A stretch of 64,000 bases of DNA from the NCBI RefSeq assembly GCF_000621725.1, contig NZ_JHXM01000020.1, positions 1 to 64,000 on the forward strand. The letters run 5' to 3'. The stretch's first letter is position 1, and each line of letters begins with the position of its first letter. The position numbers and the translations under genes were made by a program. The DNA is from Xylanibacter brevis ATCC 19188. Its GTDB lineage: Bacteria; Bacteroidota; Bacteroidia; Bacteroidales; Bacteroidaceae. The notes beneath the pieces are model-generated. The model ran no database searches. It saw only the letters and a program-made list of their open reading frames with translations, and had not been told where the DNA came from. Of the stretch, positions 1 to 8,220 are shown one piece after another.

Positions 1-249
1 CAAAGGTAAGTGATTTTCCTCAATATCAAGGACAATTTGGCTCTTTAATGCAAAATCGGCCTTGATAATCTCGCTTTTTCGCAAGCCTGACACACCATAA
101 CGCTGATACTTTGCCCATAGAACACGAAGCTGATTGTTATTAATACCATACTCAGTGCAGATAGAATGGATAGATCTGCCAGACTCCAACAGACGCATAT
201 ATTTCAAACGGTCTGCATAATCATGTTTCTTTTGTTTCCTTCCAGACAT
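1..249 (-). mobile_element. IS3-family-like transposase OrfA, N-terminal part (cut by window edge)
   Basis: The minus strand reads as an open frame of 83 codons from ATG at 249 to the window edge. It starts MSGRKQKKHDYADRLKYMRL and continues with a helix-turn-helix (SGRSIHSICTEYGINNNQLR, then WAKYQRYG). This is the layout of OrfA-type DNA-binding proteins of IS3-family elements, which recognise the element ends. The catalytic DDE part would lie outside the window, so intactness cannot be judged. Upstream of the ATG is a stem-loop (257-286) typical of the end region of such elements. The family call comes from the HTH and the start sequence only. Confidence 0.7.
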
Positions 250-256
250 AATAAAA

Positions 257-286
257 CCCCAAAAGTTTTTTGTCTAACTTTCGGGG
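257..286. repeat. Inverted repeat near the IS left end
   Basis: CCCCAAAAGTT (257-267) and AACTTTCGGGG (276-286) are inverted with one mismatch around an 8-base loop. They sit directly before the transposase start codon and probably belong to the terminal region of the insertion element. The outer boundary may lie near 300, where gene-free sequence leads into the next gene's 3' end, but no target duplication can be seen because the other end is outside the window. Confidence 0.5.
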
Positions 287-351
287 TTCATATCACTTCA
301 GTGCTGTTTGTGTACTTTTCTTATGGCATTTATACGGCCTGATTTAGGTCG

Positions 352-2034
352 TTACTTCGACACAATTTCATTAGCTCTTGACAGAGCCAGGTCAATGTGG
401 TTGCAGATGTTTTCTTCGCCAAGCAACTGAACGAATCCGTTGCGACGCAGCACAGAATCGACTTTTTCGTTGACGCCCGACAGGACGATGGCGATGCCCT
501 CACGCTGACTCATCAAGCACATGTTCTCTAAGTTGTGGAGACCAGTAGAGTCGATGAAGGGAACCTTACGCATGCGGATGATACGTACCATAGGACGGTC
601 GCCGAAGTTGCCCATCAGTTCTTCGAACTTATTACCTGCACCAAAGAAGTAGGGACCGTTGATCTCGTAAACCTCAACGCCCTGAGGAATGGTGAGGTGC
701 TCAAGATTGCCGCTCTCCATATCGGCATCTTCGTTTAGGTCAATCTCATCGCAAATAGCTTTGACATCGGTGGTCTCGCTCATGCGGCGCATGAACAGCA
801 GACATGCACAGATGAGGCCTACCTCGATAGCTACGGTGAGGTCGAAGATGATGGTGAGGAAGAAGGTGAGCAACAGTACGGTGACGTCGCTCTTAGGATT
901 GCGCATCAGGGCAGAGAACGAGCGCCAACCGCTCATGCCGTAGCTCACTACCACCAGAACACCGGCCAGACAGGCCATGGGGATATACTTGGCCAGAGGC
1001 ATGAGGAACAGGAAGATGAGCAGCAGCACAACAGCATGGATGATGCCAGCGATAGGTGTGCGGCCACCATTGTTGATGTTGGTCATCGTACGGGCAATGG
1101 CACCTGTGGCAGGGATACCGCCAAAGAGAGGCGATACGATGTTGGCCACACCCTGACCGATGAGCTCGGTGTTGGAATTATGATGATCGCCTATGACACC
1201 ATCGGCCACGGTGGCAGAGAGCAAGCTCTCGATGGCACCAAGGATGGCAATGGTCATGGCAGGGGCAACCAGGCCTTTGAGGGTGTCCCATGACAGTTCG
1301 GGAACCACTGCGTCTGGCAACTGTGAGTTGATGCTGAAACGGTCACCGATGGTCTCGATGCTGGTGATGCCTGCATACTGCTTCAGCAGCAATACGGCCA
1401 CGGTCATGATGATGATGGCAATGAGCGAACCGGGAATGCGCTTGCTGAAACGTGGGGCGGTGGCAATGATGGCCACGCTGATAAGACCTACGGCAGTACT
1501 CCAGGGATCGATGTCCTTGAGATGCTGGAAATAAGCACCCCAACGAAGCAGGAAGTCGCTGGGCACAGGTCCGTCAATCTGCATGCCCAGCAGGTCTTTT
1601 ACCTGCGTGGTGAAGATGGTGACGGCAATACCGCTGGTGAAGCCCACAATGATGGGGTAGGGAATGTATTTGATGATGGTACCCAGGCGCAACAGGCCGA
1701 AACCGATGAGGAAGACACCTGCCATGAGTGTGGCAATGGTGAGACCCTGCATGCCATATTGGTTGATGATGCCAGCCACGATGACGATGAACGCACCGGT
1801 GGGACCACCAATCTGTACCTTACTTCCGCCCAGGGCAGAGATGATGAGACCTGCAACGATGGCAGTGATAATACCTTTCTCGGGTGAAACACCTGATGCA
1901 ATACCAAAGGCGATGGCCAGTGGCAGTGCCACAATGCCGACGATGACTCCCGCCATCACATCGGCCATAAAGGTCTGTCGGTTGTACTTTCTAAGAGCCG
2001 AAAAAAGCTTCGGCTGGAAATCTAAAGTTTTCAT
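352..2034 (-). CDS. SulP-family anion transporter with STAS domain
   Basis: An inner-membrane SLC26/SulP transporter of about 560 residues, predicted to carry inorganic anions such as sulfate or bicarbonate. The N-terminal two thirds are hydrophobic with typical SulP segments (ADVMAGVIVGIVALPLAIAF near residue 25; GGPTGAFIVI; NIVSPLFGGIPATGAIART). The last ~110 residues form a cytoplasmic STAS domain (VRIIRMRKVPFIDSTGLHNL). The frame is open up to 2106, but I chose the ATG at 2034 because a promoter lies at 2066-2096, downstream of the first in-frame ATG, and the family's N-terminus begins here. Substrate cannot be told from sequence. Confidence 0.9.
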   Translation of the reverse strand: MKTLDFQPKLFSALRKYNRQTFMADVMAGVIVGIVALPLAIAFGIASGVSPEKGIITAIVAGLIISALGGSKVQIGGPTGAFIVIVAGIINQYGMQGLTIATLMAGVFLIGFGLLRLGTIIKYIPYPIIVGFTSGIAVTIFTTQVKDLLGMQIDGPVPSDFLLRWGAYFQHLKDIDPWSTAVGLISVAIIATAPRFSKRIPGSLIAIIIMTVAVLLLKQYAGITSIETIGDRFSINSQLPDAVVPELSWDTLKGLVAPAMTIAILGAIESLLSATVADGVIGDHHNSNTELIGQGVANIVSPLFGGIPATGAIARTMTNINNGGRTPIAGIIHAVVLLLIFLFLMPLAKYIPMACLAGVLVVVSYGMSGWRSFSALMRNPKSDVTVLLLTFFLTIIFDLTVAIEVGLICACLLFMRRMSETTDVKAICDEIDLNEDADMESGNLEHLTIPQGVEVYEINGPYFFGAGNKFEELMGNFGDRPMVRIIRMRKVPFIDSTGLHNLENMCLMSQREGIAIVLSGVNEKVDSVLRRNGFVQLLGEENICNHIDLALSRANEIVSK

Positions 2035-2065
2035 CTTTTGTCTTATTATCCTTGAAAAACGGGTG

Positions 2066-2096
2066 CAAAGGTACAAAAAATATATAAGGTGACAAA
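2066..2096 (-). promoter_or_regulatory. Promoter of the SulP gene
   Basis: On the minus strand TTTG (2096-2093) is followed after 19 bases by TACCTTTG (2073-2066), a full match to the Bacteroidota TTTG/TAnnTTTG promoter. It places transcription start about 25 bases before the ATG at 2034. Confidence 0.8.
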
Positions 2097-2140
2097 GAAT
2101 TGCCACCTTATATTATATCTTTATAGGAATATTTCTTGAT

Positions 2141-2578
2141 TTACTTCTGCTTCAACAGGTCGCGAATCTCGGTCAGAAGCTCTTCCTGAGTAGGACCCTT
2201 CGGGGGCTCGGGAGCTGCTGCAGCCTCTTCTTTCTTTCGAAGGTTAGTCAGTTTGTTGATGGCCTTGATTAGCAGGAAGATACAGAATGCAACAATAAGG
2301 AAGTCGATGATGTTTTGCAGGAACTGTCCGTAGGCAAATACTGAAGCACCTGCCTTTTGAGCTTCTTCTAGAGTATTATACTTGTTGTCATCGCTCAGGT
2401 TTATATACAAATTAGTAAAGTCGATACCACCAGTAGCCAGACTGATAACAGGCATTAGCACATCTCCTACCATTGAGGTCACAATCTTGCCAAAAGCACC
2501 ACCGATGATCACACCGACTGCCATGTCGAGCACGTTGCCACGCATGGCGAACTCTTTGAATTCTTTAATAAATCCCAT
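2141..2578 (-). CDS. mscL: Large-conductance mechanosensitive channel MscL
   Basis: A 145-residue inner-membrane channel that opens under membrane tension and protects against hypo-osmotic shock. The N-terminus [20 protein letters not shown], followed by [19 protein letters not shown], is the MscL amphipathic helix and TM1. TM2 ([18 protein letters not shown]) follows a periplasmic loop, and the charged C-terminal helix bundle ([10 protein letters not shown]) ends the protein. Length fits the family. The gene sits between the SulP gene and gap with its own upstream space (2579-2700), where no clear promoter was seen. Confidence 0.95.
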   Translation of the reverse strand: MGFIKEFKEFAMRGNVLDMAVGVIIGGAFGKIVTSMVGDVLMPVISLATGGIDFTNLYINLSDDNKYNTLEEAQKAGASVFAYGQFLQNIIDFLIVAFCIFLLIKAINKLTNLRKKEEAAAAPEPPKGPTQEELLTEIRDLLKQK

Positions 2579-2729
2579 AGTTTTACTGTTTAATAGTTTA
2601 ACGATATTGAGAATATTGTTATAGTTTCCTTTTTGTCAAGTGAACGTTGCAATCTCGACTTTTCCATCTTGATATACCTCACTTTTCACTTTGTGATTTT
2701 CACTTTTATCTTAAAAAACTTTTATTTCG

Positions 2730-2761
2730 TTGCAAATATAGGAAAATAATTCGTAACTTTG
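2730..2761 (+). promoter_or_regulatory. Promoter of gap
   Basis: TTG at 2730-2732 and TAACTTTG at 2754-2761 are 21 bases apart, matching the Bacteroidota promoter pattern. Predicted start near 2767 leaves a ~75-base A/T-rich leader before the ATG at 2844. Confidence 0.7.
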
Positions 2762-2843
2762 CGCTCGAAACATCGAAAAAATGATTTTTGAACGCAAAAT
2801 TGGTTGAATTTTATTATTAAACCCTTTAAATAATTAAAGCAAA

Positions 2844-3869
2844 ATGACAAAAGTAGCTATTAACGGTTTCGGCCGTATCGGTCGCCTCGCATTCCGTCAG
2901 ATGTTCGAGGCTGAAGGTTATGAAGTAGTAGCAATCAACGACTTGACAAGCCCCAAGATGCTTGCACACCTGCTGAAGTATGACACCGCTCAGGGTGGTT
3001 TCTGCGGCAAGTTCGGTGAGAACAAGCACACTGTAGAGGCTGGTGAGGACTTCATCGTTGTTGATGGTAAGAAGATCACTATCTATGCTATTCCTAACGC
3101 TGCTGAGCTCCCCTGGGGTAAGCTGGATGTAGACGTTGTTCTGGAGTGCACAGGTTTCTACACATCTAAGGAGAAGGCTTCTGCTCACCTGACCGCTGGT
3201 GCTAAGAAGGTTGTTATCTCAGCTCCTGCTGGTAACGATCTGCCCACCATCGTTTACAACGTAAACCACAAGACTCTGACTCCTGCTGACACTGTTATCT
3301 CAGCTGCTTCTTGCACCACCAACTGCTTGGCTCCTATGACCAAGGCTCTGAACGACCTGGCTCCTATCCAGAGCGGTATCATGACAACTGTACACGCTTA
3401 CACTGGCGACCAGATGATCCTCGACGGTCCTCAGCGCAAGGGTGATGTTCAGCGCGCTCGTGCTGGTGCTCAGAACATCGTTCCTAACTCAACTGGTGCT
3501 GCTAAGGCTATCGGTCTCGTTATCCCCGAGCTGAACGGTAAGCTGATCGGTGCTGCTCAGCGTGTTCCAACTCCTACAGGTTCTACCACTATCCTGCACG
3601 CTGTTGTTAAGGGTGATGTAACTGTAGAGAGCATCAACGCTGCTATGAAGGCTGCTCAGAACGAGAGCTTCGGTTACACTGAGGAGAAGCTGGTTTCTAG
3701 CGACATCATCGGTATGAAGTTCGGTTCACTCTTCGACGCTAACCAGACCATGGTAAGCAAGATGGAGGATGGCAACTCACTCGTACAGGTTGTTTCTTGG
3801 TACGACAATGAGAACTCTTACACTTCTCAGATGGTTCGTACTATCAAGTACCTCGCTGAGCTGAAATAA
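2844..3869 (+). CDS. gap: Glyceraldehyde-3-phosphate dehydrogenase, type I
   Basis: A cytosolic glycolytic enzyme of 341 residues that oxidises glyceraldehyde-3-phosphate to 1,3-bisphosphoglycerate with NAD. The Rossmann start is [18 protein letters not shown]. The catalytic Cys lies in [12 protein letters not shown] near residue 156, and the C-terminal [13 protein letters not shown] motif is intact. Codon choice is strongly skewed (GCT, GTT, CGT, AAC, CTG, ATC dominate), unlike neighbouring genes, which indicates very high expression. It is transcribed alone and closed by a strong terminator. Confidence 0.97.
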   Translation: MTKVAINGFGRIGRLAFRQMFEAEGYEVVAINDLTSPKMLAHLLKYDTAQGGFCGKFGENKHTVEAGEDFIVVDGKKITIYAIPNAAELPWGKLDVDVVLECTGFYTSKEKASAHLTAGAKKVVISAPAGNDLPTIVYNVNHKTLTPADTVISAASCTTNCLAPMTKALNDLAPIQSGIMTTVHAYTGDQMILDGPQRKGDVQRARAGAQNIVPNSTGAAKAIGLVIPELNGKLIGAAQRVPTPTGSTTILHAVVKGDVTVESINAAMKAAQNESFGYTEEKLVSSDIIGMKFGSLFDANQTMVSKMEDGNSLVQVVSWYDNENSYTSQMVRTIKYLAELK

Positions 3870-3889
3870 GATTTTTCAAAATCAGTTAT

Positions 3890-3926
3890 AAATAAAGCCG
3901 TTCGATTTTGTCGGACGGCTTTTTTT
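3890..3926 (+). terminator. Terminator of gap
   Basis: AAGCCGTTCG (3895-3904) and CGGACGGCTT (3912-3921) pair around a 7-base loop and run into a T tract. The loop and T tract also carry the next gene's promoter, so the two signals overlap. Confidence 0.85.
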
Positions 3927-3937
3927 GTGTACCTTTG
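3907..3937 (+). promoter_or_regulatory. Promoter of the fRMsr gene, overlapping the gap terminator
   Basis: TTTG (3907-3910) lies in the gap terminator loop. After 19 bases comes TACCTTTG (3930-3937). Start is predicted near 3943, leaving a leader of under 20 bases before ATG 3961. Confidence 0.8.
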
Positions 3938-3960
3938 TCACTGTTTTATTGATAAGAGCT

Positions 3961-4422
3961 ATGGAAAAAGAAGAAAGATATCAGTTGTTAGTTAATCAGG
4001 TTCGTGCTCTGGTGGAGGGCGAGAAAGACCAGATTGCGATTATGAGTAATGTGGCAGCTTTGCTTCATCAGGAGATGAAGTTCTGGTGGACGGGCTTCTA
4101 TCGTGTGAAGAATGATGAGTTGATACTTGGTCCGTTTCAGGGACCAGTGGCCTGCATGCATATCGGTTTTGGAAAAGGTGTCTGCGGCACGGCGTGGAAA
4201 CAACGTCAAACAATTGTGGTGCCCGACGTAGAGGAGTTTCCTGGACATATTGCTTGTAGCAGTGCTTCGCGTTCGGAGATTGTGGTGCCCATCTTCTCTA
4301 AGGATGATTCAGAACGCGTGATTGCTGTGCTCGACATTGATAGCGAACACTTGAACACCTTTGACAGTATCGATCAGAAATACCTGGAGGAGATTTGTCT
4401 TCTCTGCCGTGAAGAAGCCTAA
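3961..4422 (+). CDS. msrC: Free methionine-(R)-sulfoxide reductase (GAF domain)
   Basis: A 153-residue cytosolic GAF-domain enzyme that reduces free methionine-R-sulfoxide, part of oxidative damage repair. Three cysteines match the family's catalytic and resolving positions: VACMHIG, GKGVCGTAW and HIACSSASRSEI. FWWTGFYRV in the N-terminal half is also typical. The frame opens further upstream at 3925, but that ATG-proximal part lies inside the promoter and terminator, so ATG 3961 is the start. Confidence 0.9.
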   Translation: MEKEERYQLLVNQVRALVEGEKDQIAIMSNVAALLHQEMKFWWTGFYRVKNDELILGPFQGPVACMHIGFGKGVCGTAWKQRQTIVVPDVEEFPGHIACSSASRSEIVVPIFSKDDSERVIAVLDIDSEHLNTFDSIDQKYLEEICLLCREEA

Positions 4423-4430
4423 GCGATAAG

Positions 4431-5342
4431 CTATTTGGCTTCTATGTCGTGGCGACTCTTGGACTTGGTTACCAGCGTGACACCGCTGAACACCAGGATG
4501 ATGGCGAGCGCATGGCTCCACTTCATGATGCCGATGCCAGTCATGACACTGACAGCAACGGCAACGATGGGTTGCACGTAGTTATAGACAGAGACCACTG
4601 TGGGACGTAACACCTTCTGGGCTTTGATAATCAGGATGTAGCCTACGAAGGTGCCAAAGAAAACAACATAGGCAGTCTCAAGAATTGTCTTGGTGGACAG
4701 TTCACTACTTACCATCGTGAACGTATGTGGACCCACCAAGGGCATCAGGATGATGGTGGCCCAAAGGAACATCCATTTGTTGACGGTGAAGACGCTATAC
4801 TGTTTGATGAACTTATTGAAAAGCGACAGATAGAGTGCGTAGGAGAACTGGGCGCCGAGGCAACAAAGGTCGCCGCGAATATCGCCTACCTTGTCGCTGG
4901 CGTGAGTAGCCGACGTGAGGATAAGCATCAGAGCGCCACTGCATCCCATGAAGACACCCAGCACCTTTTTGCTGGTGAGTGGCTCTTTCAGGATAAGCGC
5001 AGCCAGCAGCATGGCAAAAATGGGCATCGAGGTGGTGACGATGCTGGCATTGATGGGCGAGGTGAACGACAAGCCAATGGTGAAGCCACACTGGTTGCAC
5101 ACAATGCCAAAGACTGCAGCGCCAGCAAAGGTGAACACGTGCTTCAAAGGAACATGCTCGTGCTGGGTGAAAAGCGAAGCTATCCAGAACAGAACGGCAC
5201 CGCCCATCACGCGAATCATCACCATCGACGGACCGTCAAGTCCGTTGTTCATGGCATCTTTTCCCAATGGTGCCATCAGTCCCCAGATGGCACAAGCAGC
5301 AAACATCGACAGATGTGCATAAAGTGGTTGCTTGTTATCCAT
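4431..5342 (-). CDS. DMT-superfamily (EamA) transporter
   Basis: A 303-residue inner-membrane protein with two EamA repeats of five helices each. It begins LSMFAACAIWGLMAPLGKDA; repeat one ends near ALILKEPLTSKKVLGVFMG, and the second has VYNYVQPIVAVAVSVMTGIG. EamA proteins export amino acids, metabolites or drugs, and the substrate cannot be predicted here. It is convergent with the fRMsr gene (8 bases between stops) and divergent from miaA. Confidence 0.85.
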   Translation of the reverse strand: MDNKQPLYAHLSMFAACAIWGLMAPLGKDAMNNGLDGPSMVMIRVMGGAVLFWIASLFTQHEHVPLKHVFTFAGAAVFGIVCNQCGFTIGLSFTSPINASIVTTSMPIFAMLLAALILKEPLTSKKVLGVFMGCSGALMLILTSATHASDKVGDIRGDLCCLGAQFSYALYLSLFNKFIKQYSVFTVNKWMFLWATIILMPLVGPHTFTMVSSELSTKTILETAYVVFFGTFVGYILIIKAQKVLRPTVVSVYNYVQPIVAVAVSVMTGIGIMKWSHALAIILVFSGVTLVTKSKSRHDIEAK

Positions 5343-5350
5343 AACGCGTA

Positions 5351-5379
5351 CAAAGGTACAAACTTTTTTTCGTTTAAAG
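5351..5379 (-). promoter_or_regulatory. Promoter of the EamA gene
   Basis: On the minus strand TACCTTTG (5358-5351) lies 8 bases before the ATG. An imperfect upstream box (CTTT, 5379-5376) is about 17 bases further. The start codon is therefore very close to the predicted transcription start. Confidence 0.55.
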
Positions 5380-5402
5380 TGCTCAGATTAGATATTATTT
5401 CG

Positions 5403-5410
5403 TACTTTTG
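5403..5410 (+). promoter_or_regulatory. -7 box of miaA promoter
   Basis: TACTTTTG fits TAnnTTTG. No good TTTG box is visible about 20 bases upstream. The first in-frame ATG (5413) begins only two bases after this box, so it probably lies before the transcription start. Confidence 0.6.
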
Positions 5411-5418
5411 CAATGGAT

Positions 5419-6354
5419 ATGAAACAGATGATAACCATACTTGGTCCTACAGCCAGCGGAAAGACGCCTCTGGCTGTGGCAGTGGCAAAGCGGGTGGACG
5501 GCGAGATTATCTCGGCCGACTCGCGTCAGGTGTATCGCAGAATGGACATCGGTACCGGTAAGGACCTGGTGGAATATGAAGGCGTGCCTTATCATCTGAT
5601 TGATATCTGTGAACCTGGTACGAAATATAACCTCTTTCAATATCAACAGGACTTTCATCGGGCTTATCAGAATATCCTAGAGCGAGGACGAACACCAATT
5701 CTATGTGGTGGCACGGGCCTCTATATCGAGGCGGTGCTGAAAAACTATCAGCTGTCGCCTGTGCCTCAGAATCCTGAGTTGCGTGCAAGTCTTGAAGGGA
5801 AAAGTCTTGAAGAACTGACACAGATGCTCAAGGAACTGAAAGCCAAGAATGGTTCTGTGATGCATAACACCACTGATGTCGATACGGCTCAACGAGCCAT
5901 CCGAGCCATCGAGATAGAATACGGCAGTCAGCAGCTGCAGTCTTCACAGGAGGCTGAAGCCATGAAAGCATCTGATGGAATAGGAGAGGGCGCACTGCTC
6001 ATTGGCGTCAACATTGACCGTGAACTGCGTCGTGAGAAGATCACTAGGCGACTGAAGGCCCGACTGGACGAGGGCATGGTTGACGAGGTGCGTGGGCTGA
6101 TGGCAGAAGGTATTCCCGCAGAAGACCTTATTTATTACGGGCTGGAGTATAAGTACCTGACGGAGTATGTCATTGGTAAACTGACCTACGAGGAGATGTT
6201 CCGACAGTTGGAGATTGCTATCCATCAGTTTGCCAAGCGTCAGATGACCTGGTTCCGTGGCATGGAAAGACGTGGTATGCATATCCATTGGATTGATGCA
6301 ACGCTACCGATGGACGAGAAAGTTAATAAGATAATCGAGATATGGCAGAAGTAG
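5419..6354 (+). CDS. miaA: tRNA dimethylallyltransferase MiaA
   Basis: Transfers a dimethylallyl group to A37 of tRNAs reading UNN codons. It carries the P-loop ITILGPTASGKTPLAVAVA, the DSRQVYRRMDIGTGK motif, the substrate loop (YHLIDICEPGTKYNLFQYQ) and the C-terminal QFAKRQMTWFRG motif. About 311 residues, normal length. In-frame ATGs stand at 5413, 5419 and 5428. I chose 5419 because 5413 touches the promoter -7 box; 5428 is also possible. The stop overlaps the next gene by 13 bases, so the two are co-transcribed. Confidence 0.93.
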   Translation: MKQMITILGPTASGKTPLAVAVAKRVDGEIISADSRQVYRRMDIGTGKDLVEYEGVPYHLIDICEPGTKYNLFQYQQDFHRAYQNILERGRTPILCGGTGLYIEAVLKNYQLSPVPQNPELRASLEGKSLEELTQMLKELKAKNGSVMHNTTDVDTAQRAIRAIEIEYGSQQLQSSQEAEAMKASDGIGEGALLIGVNIDRELRREKITRRLKARLDEGMVDEVRGLMAEGIPAEDLIYYGLEYKYLTEYVIGKLTYEEMFRQLEIAIHQFAKRQMTWFRGMERRGMHIHWIDATLPMDEKVNKIIEIWQK

Positions 6355-7274
6355 AGAGATGGGGTATCCTTTATTGTCCTAAAAAGGGTTTAGGACGTCA
6401 CCGCAAGCACTGGATGCGCATTCAGCAGGAGCTGGATAGTCGTGGTGTGCTTTATGATATGGTTCAAAGCGAAGCTGTTGGCAGCGTAGAGCGTCTGATG
6501 ACGATGTTGATTCGCAATGGCTACAAGACCATCATCATCGTGGGTGGCGACTCGGCCTTGAACGATGCTGTGAACTGCCTAATGCGTGAGGATCAGGAGG
6601 TACGCAACCGCATCTCTCTGGGTGTTATTCCCAATGGCTTGTTGAACGACTTTGCCCGCTTTTGGGGCTTCACCGAGCGTGAAGATGCTCAGTCTATCGA
6701 GTGGTTGCTGAAGCAACGCGTGAGAAAGGTGGACCTGGGTTGCATCACTTATAAGGATGACGAGGGGCATGACGTGAAGCGCTATTTCCTGAATTGCATC
6801 AACATGGGACTGATAGCCGATATCATGAACTTGCGTCGTCAGGCCCGTCAGAAGTTAGGCTCCGTCAAGTTGGCCTTCCTGTCTTCTCTGGTGGTGATGA
6901 TATTCCATCGCCATGATTACAAGATGCGTATTGATATCAACTATGAGGTTATCGATCGTAAGGTGATGACCGTTTGTGTCGGTAATGCTCTTGGTTACGG
7001 ACAAACGCCTAATGCCGTGCCTTACAGTGGTATGCTGGATGTGTCGGTGGTGTATAATTCCAGCATCAAACAATTGTTGAACGGCCTTTGGCTGCTGGTC
7101 ACAGGACGATTGCTGAACCATCGCAGCGTGCATCCTTATCGTACCAGGAAGTTGAATATCGAAGAGGCTAAAAAGATTCGAATAGGCATAGATGGCCGAC
7201 TGTGGGAATCGCCTGCCGATTCTTTTTCTATTCATGTACTTCCTGAGCAGATTAATTTCCTGATACCCGATTAA
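6342..7274 (+). CDS. Diacylglycerol/lipid kinase family protein
   Basis: A 310-residue DAGK-catalytic-domain protein. The nucleotide-binding motif is IIIVGGDSALNDAVNCLM (GGDGT-like), followed by the substrate-side motif GVIPNGLLNDFARFWGF. The second lobe has the usual CVGNALGYGQTPNAVPYSGML segment and a conserved IDGRLWE end. Enzymes of this fold phosphorylate diacylglycerol, sphingoid bases or similar lipids; the actual substrate here is unknown. It overlaps miaA by 13 bases and ends just before the convergent Crp/Fnr gene. Confidence 0.85.
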   Translation: MAEVERWGILYCPKKGLGRHRKHWMRIQQELDSRGVLYDMVQSEAVGSVERLMTMLIRNGYKTIIIVGGDSALNDAVNCLMREDQEVRNRISLGVIPNGLLNDFARFWGFTEREDAQSIEWLLKQRVRKVDLGCITYKDDEGHDVKRYFLNCINMGLIADIMNLRRQARQKLGSVKLAFLSSLVVMIFHRHDYKMRIDINYEVIDRKVMTVCVGNALGYGQTPNAVPYSGMLDVSVVYNSSIKQLLNGLWLLVTGRLLNHRSVHPYRTRKLNIEEAKKIRIGIDGRLWESPADSFSIHVLPEQINFLIPD

Positions 7275-7301
7275 TCACGGGCTCTTTTGAGAATAGGGAG
7301 A

Positions 7302-7994
7302 TTACTCTTTCTGCGAAATCCACAAGAGTTTCTTTTCGTCGAGGATGGTGTAGCGCCTTCCGTCTAAAGCAATGACACCCTCGTTGGCAAATGCTGACAG
7401 TGTGCGGATGGCATTGCTGATGTCCATATAGGCCGCGTTGGCAATCTCTTTGCGGCTTGGGTGGGCATTGAGGGTCTTGCCATCGGTCTCGTATCCGCAT
7501 TTGTCCCTAAGAAACAGTAGCATATCTGCCATCTTGCCGCGTATGTGTTTTCTCTGAAGATTTTGGATTCTGCGTATCAGCGTGTCGATACGTTCTGAGA
7601 AGGTGCGAATATACATCAAGGCTATCTGGGAGTTGGTCTCCACCAGGTGATAAACGATGTCGTTGGGCAGTTTAGCAACAATAGAGTTTTCGGTTGCAAT
7701 AGCAGTAAACTTATACACACCTTTATCGAAGGGTGGCTGACTGGCAAAGATATGTCCCGCAGGCACCATGTTGATGATGTGCTGCTTGTTGTCAAGACCT
7801 ACTATTTCGTTCTTTACGCGACCTTTATAAACAAAGTAGGTATGTGTGGCTGTATCGCCTTCGTTGAATATGACTTCAGCCTCTGTGTGATGTTCTATTT
7901 CCAAATGTTCCAAGAACGTGTTGCGTTGCTCTTCTGTCATGACATGCCAAATGTTTGATATTGATTTGGCAATTTCAATCTTGTCGTTTATCAT
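7302..7994 (-). CDS. Crp/Fnr-family transcriptional regulator
   Basis: A 230-residue regulator with an N-terminal cyclic-nucleotide-binding-like beta-roll (EAEVIFNEGDTATHTYFVYKG) and a C-terminal winged helix (PSRKEIANAAYMDISNAIRT). No Fnr-type cysteine cluster is present at the N-terminus, so it is not an obvious iron-sulfur oxygen sensor. The ligand is unknown. It has its own promoter and is divergent from the glycogen operon, which makes that operon a candidate target; this is inference from position only. Confidence 0.85.
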   Translation of the reverse strand: MINDKIEIAKSISNIWHVMTEEQRNTFLEHLEIEHHTEAEVIFNEGDTATHTYFVYKGRVKNEIVGLDNKQHIINMVPAGHIFASQPPFDKGVYKFTAIATENSIVAKLPNDIVYHLVETNSQIALMYIRTFSERIDTLIRRIQNLQRKHIRGKMADMLLFLRDKCGYETDGKTLNAHPSRKEIANAAYMDISNAIRTLSAFANEGVIALDGRRYTILDEKKLLWISQKE

Positions 7995-8041
7995 TCGTTT
8001 CCTAAATAGAATCCTAGTTGTACATAATGGTTTACAGTGGA

Positions 8042-8072
8042 CAAAGTTACGTATTTTTTATATAAATGTCAA
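8042..8072 (-). promoter_or_regulatory. Promoter of the Crp/Fnr gene
   Basis: TTG (8072-8070) and TAACTTTG (8049-8042) on the minus strand are 20 bases apart. A leader of about 40 bases precedes the ATG at 7994. Confidence 0.7.
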
Positions 8073-8130
8073 GAAAAAGATGATGAAAAAGGCATTTTTT
8101 TCATAAAAAGCAAAATAATCAGGCTTTTTT

Positions 8131-8161
8131 TTTGTCGTGACACAAAAAATGTGTACTTTTG
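8131..8161 (+). promoter_or_regulatory. Promoter of the glycogen operon
   Basis: TTTG (8131-8134), 19 bases, TACTTTTG (8154-8161). The upstream box sits inside an imperfect dyad TTTGT-N6-ACAAA (8131-8146) that could be an operator, for instance for the divergently encoded Crp/Fnr protein. The dyad is short and this is only a suggestion. Confidence 0.75.
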
Positions 8162-8220
8162 GGAAATCAAAATCTAAAACTGAAGATACGATCAGAAGAA
8201 ACCTTTAAATAATAGGAACT

